DNA from: JAGMDK01 sp023128695
Lineage (GTDB): Bacteria; Planctomycetota; Phycisphaerae; UBA1845; Fen-1342
Length of the DNA stretch: 13,703 nt
NCBI GenBank assembly: GCA_030628805.1
Contig: DAOVQG010000107.1
Coordinates: forward strand, 1-13,703
Reading direction: 5' to 3'
Under the pieces are notes generated by a model, which was given only the letters and a program-made list of their open reading frames with translations, made no database searches and had not been told where the DNA came from. Positions within the stretch are counted from its first letter, which is position 1, and every line of letters starts with the position of its first letter. The translations under genes and the position numbers were made by a program. Shown one piece after another: positions 1 to 5,560 of this stretch.

Positions 1-4
1 AACC

Positions 5-21
5 ACCGGCTGGAAGCCGGT
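5..21. repeat. Short perfect hairpin repeat (7-bp stem, 3-base loop)
   Basis: ACCGGCT (5-11) and AGCCGGT (15-21) are perfect reverse complements around GGA. The flanking TGCCAC resembles the bases next to the hairpins at 7844-7958 and 10279-10350, so it probably belongs to the same broad class of dispersed palindromes. No gene is visible in 1-300; the interval holds this hairpin, the inverted repeat at 68-167 and the 18-bp array at 153-258. Confidence 0.75.
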
Positions 22-67
22 GCCACACAGTAATGGGGCACCCGCCGTCCCGGACGTTGTCATGGAA

Positions 68-167
68 GGGAGGGCGAAGCTCCCGCTGAGCCGCGGTGCC
101 CCTGGCTCGGCAGGAGCCTCGCCCTCCCGCCGCGGTGCCCCTGGCTCGGCAGGAGCCTCGCCCTCCC
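68..167. repeat. Long imperfect inverted repeat with a 39-bp tandem duplication
   Basis: The left arm (68-92) and right arm (104-128) are 25 bases each and pair with only three non-Watson-Crick positions around an 11-base loop, so the element can form a large hairpin. The loop-side part plus right arm (90-128, 39 bases) is duplicated exactly at 129-167. An almost identical copy in the same orientation runs off the right end of the window (13647-13703), so this is a dispersed family. Translated, it gives Arg/Pro/Gly-rich peptides in several frames, which creates false open frames. It lies beyond the 3' end of the secretion operon and might act as a structured end, but no T-run follows, so a terminator role is only a guess. 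Confidence 0.85.
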
Positions 168-258
168 GTTGAGCCTCGCCCTCCCGTTGAGCCTCGCCCT
201 CCCGCTGAGCCTCGCCCTCCCGTTGAGCCTCGCCATCCCGTTGAGCCTCGCCCTCCCA
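153..258. repeat. Tandem array of an 18-bp unit, about 6 copies
   Basis: The unit GAGCCTCGCCCTCCCGTT starts at 153, 171, 189, 207, 225 and 243 (the last is partial). Variants are CGCT instead of CGTT in copy 3 and an A in copy 5. The unit is the terminal 15 bases of the right arm of the adjacent inverted repeat plus 3 bases, so the array looks like a slippage expansion of that arm. The unit length is divisible by three, so frames stay open on both strands, giving repetitive PRPPVE-type peptides that are not believable genes. There are no spacers, so it is not a CRISPR. Confidence 0.9.
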
Positions 259-300
259 CTACATTCCCAATGCTGGCCGCGGACAGCGTCATGCCGCCGG

Positions 301-1566
301 TCAGGGATAGGCCACGCTGCTTTCGAACACGATGTAGCCGACCTGTTCGGTAGTGTGGCTGCGTTCTTTATCACGGATTTGATCTTCGTCGATGGCGAGG
401 AAGAGGATCTTTCTGGTTGCCAGCGTGGCACCGTGGATCTGGGCCCAGCCCCCGTTGCTGCCGTCGAGGCCGGCCGTGGCGACCAGAGCCACCTGTGGGG
501 CTGAGGAGAAGCGTTTCTTGAACCAATAGGGATATGGAGGCCAGCCCTGCACGCCGCGGATAGTGTCCGGACCCAGAGCCGCCTCGAACTCGACCCCGGC
601 GATGGTGCCATGTGCCTTTTCAAAGACAATGAAGCCCACGGTTTCATCCGCCCGCGTTCTGTCGTTGTCTTCGCAGACGCTTTTGCCGGTCCGCAGATGT
701 TTTGATGAGGGCGGGTTCCCCCGGTATTTGCCGTAGCACCAGAAGACGGACCAGTCCGGATCGTTCTCGGTCATGACCTGGCCGACGACGACAGGGTTCT
801 TGTAGTCCTGGCCGTAGCTTTGTTTCTCGCCTTTCCATCTCCAGGCATGGTCAGTGACAGTTGAAGTATAGGTCTGGGCTTCGCATTTGAGGTCGCCGAT
901 TGTCCAGACGCCCTCTTCCATGACTAGATAACAGACCTTCTCGGGCTTCACCGGCTTATCGGAGGGATTCTGGAGGCGGACCATGAAGCTGTTGTTGGTC
1001 ACGCCGCTGACGCGCGGTACGACCGGTACGCTGTTATTCCGATATTGGACGGAACAGACGACCACCGGGCGGACGTATTTATTGCGCAGGGTGACGGTGG
1101 TGCGTGTGCCGCCCACGACTGTGAAGCCGGTCTCGAACTGCCCCCCGCCGAGCACCATCGGCATGTGTGCCCAGCGATCGTAGTAAGCGCCGCCGGAAGT
1201 GCCCCGGCTCTTCAGCCGCACGGTATCGTCGCCGGGCCAGACATCCGCGTGGAACGCGGCCCCCGCCAGGTCGCCCTGGATTTGGAAGAGCGGGTCTGCT
1301 TCAAAGGAGGTGTCGCCCTCGTACACCACACGCGCCAGGGCGGCCTTGAGATCGGCGTCGTTGCTCACTTCCCACAGCGTGAGCTGGGTCGCGGCCAGCG
1401 CGGCGGCTTCCGCGCGCAGCCGGTGCACCTCCGCTTCCGCGGTCGAGAGCCGCACGGTGTGCACACTTATCAGCAACGCCGCAAACGCGGCCACAACCAG
1501 CAGGATGGCGACCGCGGAGATCAGCGCGGCGGCGTTTCGGCGGTGGCGGCGTCGCGGTCGATTCAC
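301..1566 (-). CDS. GspK/PilX-like minor pseudopilin with three C-terminal lectin-like repeats
   Basis: This is the last gene of the secretion/pilus operon (421 aa). An Arg-rich N-terminus (RPRRRHRR) precedes one hydrophobic helix at about residues 11-36 and an Ala/Glu-rich helical stretch to about 68, as in GspK/PilX-type minor pilins; the GF-E prepilin motif is absent, which is common in that class. The rest differs from known GspK. Three segments each contain an F/Y..(P)xV strand and end in a hydrophobic strand closing with Glu: YVRPVVV to CYLVME (about 164-217), YKNPVVVG to VGFIVFE (about 255-316), FSSAPQVAL to VGYIVFE (about 353-415). The last two also share a DR/ER-x-(6)E-x-VG(F/Y)IVFE pattern. 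This layout resembles the H-type-lectin-like beta-sandwich repeats of bacterial surface proteins; that match is from memory. GTG at 1566 is preferred because GGGGAG lies 6 bases upstream and it overlaps the preceding stop as GTGA. A TTG at 1572 is possible. The inferred role is a tip subunit that binds glycans. Confidence 0.75.
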   Translation of the reverse strand: MNRPRRRHRRNAAALISAVAILLVVAAFAALLISVHTVRLSTAEAEVHRLRAEAAALAATQLTLWEVSNDADLKAALARVVYEGDTSFEADPLFQIQGDLAGAAFHADVWPGDDTVRLKSRGTSGGAYYDRWAHMPMVLGGGQFETGFTVVGGTRTTVTLRNKYVRPVVVCSVQYRNNSVPVVPRVSGVTNNSFMVRLQNPSDKPVKPEKVCYLVMEEGVWTIGDLKCEAQTYTSTVTDHAWRWKGEKQSYGQDYKNPVVVGQVMTENDPDWSVFWCYGKYRGNPPSSKHLRTGKSVCEDNDRTRADETVGFIVFEKAHGTIAGVEFEAALGPDTIRGVQGWPPYPYWFKKRFSSAPQVALVATAGLDGSNGGWAQIHGATLATRKILFLAIDEDQIRDKERSHTTEQVGYIVFESSVAYP

Positions 1567-2156
1567 TTCCAACTCCCCAGCGACAGCGTGAGGCTCCGTT
1601 CGTAGTCTTTACGCCGATATTTCTTGGAGGTGTCCGGCCGCGGGAGCTCGATCAAGCCGGCGGAGAAGGCGCGGTCCGGGGCCAGCACCAGGCCGCCGAA
1701 AGGCAAGCCGCTGGCCGGGTCGGTCCAGTTGCACCGTATCGCCAGCACCTGGTCGAGTTGTCCTGAGGAGGCGGACGATTTCCACTTCCCGTCGTTCAAG
1801 CAGTATTGAAACGAAAAGGCTTTCACGGGCTCAGCGAGCGTGGACCGGGCCCCCTTCTTCCGCTTTTGCACGAGGCGGCCGGCTTTGGCGCGCAGCTCCC
1901 AGTCGCCCACCTTGAGCTGCTTGGCCCGCGCGGTTTGGAGGAGCGCGGTGTTGGGGGGTGGATCGGCGTCACGCCAGATGGCCGCGGAGAGCTGCTCGGC
2001 CCGAACCGTCGCCGTGGCCTGTCTGGTCTGCGTCTGGAGGTCCAATTCGGCCTCTTGGAACGCGACCATGGCCTGGATGAGCGGGACGATCGCCGCCGTG
2101 AAGATTATTCCGGTCAAGGCGATCGCCAGCACCATTTCCACCAAAGACGCTCTCAT
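1563..2156 (-). CDS. GspJ-like prepilin (minor pseudopilin)
   Basis: The 197-aa product opens with MRASLVEMVLAIALTG followed by a hydrophobic stretch to about residue 28, the N-terminal helix of type IV pilin-like proteins with the conserved Glu at position 5 of the expected mature chain. The globular part (about 45-197) fits the size and placement of GspJ between GspI and GspK. The odd feature is the processing site: the residue expected to be Gly at -1 is Arg, and the leader would be only Met-Arg. No alternative start exists, since an in-frame stop (TGA) lies four codons upstream of the ATG. It starts 13 bases after the GspI-like stop with no clear ribosome binding site, so coupling is likely. 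It overlaps the next gene by 4 bases. The family assignment rests on the N-terminus and gene order; the rest is too divergent to judge by eye. Confidence 0.8.
   Translation of the reverse strand: MRASLVEMVLAIALTGIIFTAAIVPLIQAMVAFQEAELDLQTQTRQATATVRAEQLSAAIWRDADPPPNTALLQTARAKQLKVGDWELRAKAGRLVQKRKKGARSTLAEPVKAFSFQYCLNDGKWKSSASSGQLDQVLAIRCNWTDPASGLPFGGLVLAPDRAFSAGLIELPRPDTSKKYRRKDYERSLTLSLGSWK
1573..1578 (-). promoter_or_regulatory. Ribosome binding site deciding the GTG start of the GspK-like gene
   Basis: GGGGAG lies 6 bases before GTG 1566-1564, inside the 3' end of the GspJ-like gene. It favours the GTG that overlaps the upstream stop over the TTG two codons earlier. Confidence 0.6.
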
Positions 2157-2169
2157 GGTTCGGGCTCAG

Positions 2170-2598
2170 TTAATCCGGTCCCTTTGCGCCGGGTACGTTT
2201 GTCACGAACGACTCGATCACCAACGAGTGTTGGGCCGGGCCGGTCACCGTGATTCGGAAGCGTTTGATGCCGGAACCCGCTTGCGGAGAGACGTAATCCG
2301 CCGGGCTGACTTCGCGGACCTCCGTCTGACGCTGGTAGCCCTCCAGGGCCCGCGGGGCGGTTTCGTCGGGGTAGGCGGCGGCGGTGATATAGTCGTAGCT
2401 GCGGGTCGGGTTCGCGTGATCGGTGAAGATCTCCCACATCCGCTCGGAGGCCAGTTGGACCAGGTTTTGTTGAATCAGGACCGCTTCCTGCTGACGCACG
2501 CCGTTGGCGATCTGAAACAGCAGCGGCGGCGCGGCCAGCCCGACGATCACAATCGCCACAACCACTTCGACCAGCGACAGCCCGCGTTGTTTCCTCAT
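2170..2598 (-). CDS. GspI-like prepilin (minor pseudopilin)
   Basis: The 142-aa product has a canonical prepilin start: six-residue basic leader MRKQRG, cleavage expected after Gly6, then LSLVEVVVAIVIVGLA with Glu11 as the conserved +5 residue. The hydrophobic helix continues with QQEAVLIQQNLVQLASERMWEI, similar to the GspI helix (…lAqalAerkle). The short C-terminal domain holds two predicted strands (KRFRITVTG, HSLVIESFV). Length and position after a GspH-like gene fit GspI. In known systems GspI nucleates the I-J-K tip complex of the pseudopilus. The ATG overlaps the preceding TGA as ATGA, and GAGG lies about 10 bases upstream. Confidence 0.85.
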   Translation of the reverse strand: MRKQRGLSLVEVVVAIVIVGLAAPPLLFQIANGVRQQEAVLIQQNLVQLASERMWEIFTDHANPTRSYDYITAAAYPDETAPRALEGYQRQTEVREVSPADYVSPQAGSGIKRFRITVTGPAQHSLVIESFVTNVPGAKGPD

Positions 2599-3263
2599 GG
2601 CCAGCGCACCTCACAGAGGCCGGAGCCGGCGCGGAGCGTCAGCCGGGCCCCGCTGCTGAACGTCAACTCCACGTCTTTCTTCAGGGGTTTTCCCGAGGAA
2701 TTGACCAATACGCCCTCGGAGCCGAAACCGATGGTCGGCGGGTCCAGGCCCGAGACGGAGTTGATGCGCAGATCGCGTGAGAGCTCCGACAGAGTGACCT
2801 GCCAGGATTCCTTGGTCAGCGGGTGATCTATGACGCTCGCGACGATCGCTGCGCTGCTCGGGACGGCCTCCTGTTGAATCTCGTAAGTCATCTTGTCCAG
2901 ATCGATGACACACAGCGTGCGGCGGGCGGACAGCAGAGCCACGTCGCGGGCGTACGCGAGGTCGGCTTGGATCCGGCGCACGGCGGCCGAGGCGCGCCAG
3001 CTATCAAGGCCCCGCAACCCGCTGACCGCGCCGGCGGCCAGAATCATCGTCAGCGTGATGACCAGCACCAGCTCAACCAGCGTGAAACCACGCTTAGCAG
3101 TCTCACTTTGGAGAAGAGCCGCGGGCTGAAGAGCGTAGGAACGTGGGAACGTGGGAACGTGACAAGGTGATAAGGCCGCAATAGGTCGCGAACGACCGCG
3201 CGGGCTGAAGCCCGCGGCTCTTCGGGGTTCTCGCGTCTCTCCGCGCGGGCTCTTGCGCTTCAC
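2595..3263 (-). CDS. GspH-like prepilin with an unusually long leader peptide
   Basis: The 222-aa product has a textbook processing site KRG/FTLVELVLVITLTMI at residues 57-71: Gly59 at -1, Phe60 at +1 and Glu64 at +5. The mature part (163 aa) has the RIQADLAYARDVALL helix and strands typical of GspH. The leader is 59 residues, whereas known prepilin leaders are usually well under 30. No ATG, GTG or TTG occurs in frame between GTG 3263 and the processing site. GTG 3263 is supported by GGGAG 7 bases upstream and by a GTGA overlap with the exeA-like stop. Leader residues about 14-52 are encoded by repeat DNA (see 3113-3223), so a dispersed palindrome appears to have expanded the leader in frame. 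Prepilin peptidase would remove it. It could alternatively start at a rare ATT codon (residue 28). Confidence 0.82.
   Translation of the reverse strand: MKRKSPRGETREPRRAAGFSPRGRSRPIAALSPCHVPTFPRSYALQPAALLQSETAKRGFTLVELVLVITLTMILAAGAVSGLRGLDSWRASAAVRRIQADLAYARDVALLSARRTLCVIDLDKMTYEIQQEAVPSSAAIVASVIDHPLTKESWQVTLSELSRDLRINSVSGLDPPTIGFGSEGVLVNSSGKPLKKDVELTFSSGARLTLRAGSGLCEVRWP
3113..3223. repeat. Dispersed palindromic repeats inside the GspH-like leader codons
   Basis: A 28-base copy at 3196-3223 is the exact reverse complement of 13609-13636 and contains the hairpin CGCGGGCT-GA-AGCCCGCG. A second partial copy (GAAGAGCCGCGGGCTGAA) lies at 3113-3130 in the opposite orientation. Between them GGAACGTG is repeated three times in tandem (3138-3161). 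All of it is translated as an Arg/Pro-rich stretch of the prepilin leader. Confidence 0.85.
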
Positions 3264-4102
3264 GACGTCACTCCCGAGGGTTCAGCCTGTACCGGGGCCA
3301 CGCGTTCGATCGCACTACGAACAACTTCCGGCGTAACTTGCGGTGCGAGGTTCAGATAGGCCGCGTGTAACGAGAGATGAGCCACCCGGTTGATCAAGCG
3401 CGGCACGCCGCCGGACCATTCCGCGATCAGGGCCGCCGCTTCGGGCAGGAAGATGTCCTGGTGACAATCGCTCTCCGCGGGCGGCCCCGCGGCCACGCGC
3501 AGGCGATGAGCGAGATACGCCGGCACTTGGGCGGGCAACAGCGGCCACACCTCCGCGGTCGCGAACAGGCGTTGCACCAGCCAGGCGGGCCAGTTCTCCT
3601 CCGGCCGCACGTTTCCCCCGCTCAGAAGCACGCTCAGCCGGCCGCCTTCGAGATCGAGGTTCAGCAGCCAGCGCAGCTCCGTGTACATTTCCAGCCCGGC
3701 GTCGGCGGGCCAGTCGTCGAGCATCAGAACGATCATCATGCCGTTCCGGGCGCTCTCCATTCCGTGCCGCCAGAGCGCGTCCATTGCGGCCGCCGGGTCT
3801 TGTACCAGGGCGTGAGTGAGGTGATACGCGACACGCCGGAGGAGTCCAACTTGTGAGCAGGCCACTTCCGGTACGAAGGCCACGTTGTATTGTTCGCGGG
3901 GCAGTTCCCGCCGCAGGGCACGCAGCAGGATGGTCTTGCCGCAGCCCGTCGCTCCGCGCAGCAAGACCGGCTCGCCGCTATCGCGGGCGGCGTAACTGAT
4001 GGCGGCCCGGGCCTGCTCGTGTTGCTCGGTCGCAAAGAGGAAGCGCGAGTCGGGTTGGGCCTCAAAGGGCGGCAGTTCGAGAGACCAATGTTCGAGGTAC
4101 AC
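3260..4102 (-). CDS. ExeA/GspA-like AAA ATPase
   Basis: This 280-aa protein begins VYLEHWSLELPPFEAQPDSRFLF, the usual opening of ExeA/GspA-family ATPases. Walker A is GATGCGKT (about 50-57). Walker B is MIVLMLDDW (about 123-131), with Asp-Asp where relatives usually have Asp-Glu. A C-terminal lid helix region (SGGVPRLINRVAHLSLHAAYL) follows. ExeA of Aeromonas pairs with ExeB to move the secretin through peptidoglycan; it is about twice as long, with a periplasmic peptidoglycan-binding domain. Here the protein stops after the AAA module, has no membrane helix, and no ExeB is present. GTG 4102 is chosen because GGAG sits 7 bases upstream; an ATG at 4129 would add nine atypical residues. It overlaps the GspH-like gene by 4 bases. 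TniB-like ATPases share the fold, but the context favours secretion. Confidence 0.85.
   Translation of the reverse strand: MYLEHWSLELPPFEAQPDSRFLFATEQHEQARAAISYAARDSGEPVLLRGATGCGKTILLRALRRELPREQYNVAFVPEVACSQVGLLRRVAYHLTHALVQDPAAAMDALWRHGMESARNGMMIVLMLDDWPADAGLEMYTELRWLLNLDLEGGRLSVLLSGGNVRPEENWPAWLVQRLFATAEVWPLLPAQVPAYLAHRLRVAAGPPAESDCHQDIFLPEAAALIAEWSGGVPRLINRVAHLSLHAAYLNLAPQVTPEVVRSAIERVAPVQAEPSGVTS
3271..3275 (-). promoter_or_regulatory. Ribosome binding site supporting the GTG start of the GspH-like gene
   Basis: GGGAG lies 7 bases before GTG 3263-3261, within the last codons of the exeA-like gene. It supports translation of the whole 59-residue leader. Confidence 0.6.
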
Positions 4103-4109
4103 GGTTGCA

Positions 4110-4113
4110 CTCC
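4110..4113 (-). promoter_or_regulatory. Ribosome binding site deciding the GTG start of the exeA-like gene
   Basis: GGAG lies 7 bases upstream of GTG 4102-4100. The ATG at 4129 has no comparable site, and family proteins usually begin at the YLEHW motif that directly follows this GTG. Confidence 0.55.
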
Positions 4114-4181
4114 GTATAGCTGTCAGCAATCAGCTTTCAGCGGTCAGCTTTCAAATTCTCGAATCCTATACTCCTTGCATC

Positions 4182-4305
4182 CTAGGCTCTGTCCCGAATG
4201 TAGCGTCCGGGCTCCGTCCCGGACGTAGGATGCGGAAAAACGCTTACCTACGACTACGTCCGGGACGGAGCCCGGACGCTACATTACTTTTGCGACAGAG
4301 CCTAG
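4182..4305. mobile_element. Doubled-hairpin palindromic element A (MITE-like), within the operon
   Basis: CTAG occurs at both edges (4182-4185, 4302-4305), followed inward on each side by GCTCTGTC in inverted orientation. Inside, two perfect 30-base inverted arms (4199-4228, 4254-4283) surround a 25-base spacer. Each arm is itself a hairpin, GTCCGGG-CTCCGT-CCCGGAC. There is no room for a transposase, so if mobile it is non-autonomous. CTAG fits the YTAR-type target duplications of some IS5-group elements, an inference only. It lies between gspF and the exeA-like gene. The flanks (4130-4180, 4306-4335) hold degenerate GAATCCT- and TCAGCTTTC-like short repeats. A stem of this strength within the transcript could lower expression of downstream genes. 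Confidence 0.8.
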
Positions 4306-4339
4306 AATCCTTTGATCCTCGCATCCTCGAATCCTTTCT

Positions 4340-5560
4340 CTATTTGAGCATCAGGGAGTTTACCTCCCACATGGGCAGGAAGATGGCCAGCGCCACGAAC
4401 AGGACCAGCATACTGACCATCATCGTAAGCATGGGTTCGAGCGCGGTGGTCATCCGCCGAATCTTGACGCGCAGCTCCTCTTCAAAGTGGTCGGCCGCCG
4501 CCGCGAGCGTTTCCTCAAGTCGCCCGGTCTGCTCGCCGACGGCGATCATCTGCTCGACCAGGTCGGGCAGGATCTGCGTGCCGGTCACCGCCTCCGTGAT
4601 CGTTTTGCCGGTCGCCAGTTCACGCCGGACGTTGGAACTGAGTTTCTTCACGGGTCCGGTCATGATCATCTCGGTCACGACCTTGAAGGTCTCGAGCAGC
4701 GGGAGGCCTGCGCGTTGCAGCAGGGCGATCATGCGCGAGAACTGCACCACCGTGGCGAGATGGAATATCTGGCCGAAGATGGGCAGGCGGTTGGCGAGAT
4801 GCCCGAGCCCGGCCCGCACCCGCGGCAGGGGGCTGAGCAGCCAAGTCGCAATGGCCAGAGCCAGGGCCGCTCCGGCCAGTTCCCAGCCGTGGCCGGTGAC
4901 GACACCGCTGGTGCTCAGCAGGATACGTGTGGGCCACGGCAAGGCCGTCCCGCCGGAGGCGAACACCGACTCAAACTGCGGCACCACCCAGATCAGCATG
5001 ACGATACACGCGCCGATCAGGGCCAGGACGACAATTGCCGGGTAAGTCAAGGCATCGATGATTTCTCGGCGTAGCGTTGCGCGGCGTTCGTAGTACGCGA
5101 TCAGCTCGGTGAGTGCCTCGGTGTGGACGCCGGCGGCCTCACCCGCCCGGATTGTACCGACGTAGAAGGGGTCGAACGTACGGGGGTGGGCGGCGAGCGC
5201 TTCTGAAAGGGTCTTGCCACGCTGAATGTCCGCCGCGAGGCGATCGAGTAAGTGCTGATAATTCCCCTTGGCCCGCTGGCGAAGCAACGCGATCGTCGAG
5301 AGAACGGTGATGCCGCTGGCCAGCATCACCCTCAGTTGCCGCGTGAAACCGAGCAGCTCGCGCAGGCGCAGCCGGATTCTTGTAGTGCCGTCCGAGCCAA
5401 CCCGGGCGACGTCGCGTTCCGACTTCGCCGGCCGCATGGTCAGCGGGGTCAGGGCTTGTCGTTCGAGCGCGCGGGCCGCGTCGGCCTCGGTGGCACCGTC
5501 GATGTGCCCGTCGCTGACCTTTCCGCTCGGGTCGGCAGCCTGGTAGACGAAACTGGGCAT
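4340..5560 (-). CDS. gspF: Type II secretion/type IV pilus inner-membrane platform protein GspF
   Basis: The 406-aa length is usual for GspF/PilC. The start MPSFVYQAADPSGKVSDG is the typical N-terminal cytoplasmic motif. Two T2SSF domains follow at about residues 70-193 and 272-394, with family hallmarks GEAAGVHTEAL (140-150) and VGEQTGRLEETL (341-352). Hydrophobic segments lie near 172-192, 224-242 and 374-395. The protein forms the membrane platform on which the GspE ATPase acts to build the pseudopilus. Its ATG overlaps the gspE stop by one base (TGATG), with GAGGG 6 bases upstream. The next gene downstream is separated by about 237 bases containing element A. Confidence 0.95.
   Translation of the reverse strand: MPSFVYQAADPSGKVSDGHIDGATEADAARALERQALTPLTMRPAKSERDVARVGSDGTTRIRLRLRELLGFTRQLRVMLASGITVLSTIALLRQRAKGNYQHLLDRLAADIQRGKTLSEALAAHPRTFDPFYVGTIRAGEAAGVHTEALTELIAYYERRATLRREIIDALTYPAIVVLALIGACIVMLIWVVPQFESVFASGGTALPWPTRILLSTSGVVTGHGWELAGAALALAIATWLLSPLPRVRAGLGHLANRLPIFGQIFHLATVVQFSRMIALLQRAGLPLLETFKVVTEMIMTGPVKKLSSNVRRELATGKTITEAVTGTQILPDLVEQMIAVGEQTGRLEETLAAAADHFEEELRVKIRRMTTALEPMLTMMVSMLVLFVALAIFLPMWEVNSLMLK

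Noticed and set aside
153..258. CRISPR array
   Set aside because: Units of 18 bp are directly contiguous with no spacers, and no cas genes are present.
60..647. Open frame of 195 codons on the minus strand overlapping the end of the GspK-like gene
   Set aside because: Its C-terminal part is translated 18-bp and palindromic repeat sequence (Arg/Gly/Leu-rich), and its N-terminal part is a shifted frame of the real gene.
1840..2826. 328-codon plus-strand frame opposite the pseudopilin genes
   Set aside because: The opposite strand encodes recognisable prepilins in overlapping order; this frame has no family features.
3999..5045. 348-codon plus-strand frame across element A and gspF
   Set aside because: It lies opposite a clear gspF, is Arg/Ser-rich with no recognisable motif, and reflects high GC content.
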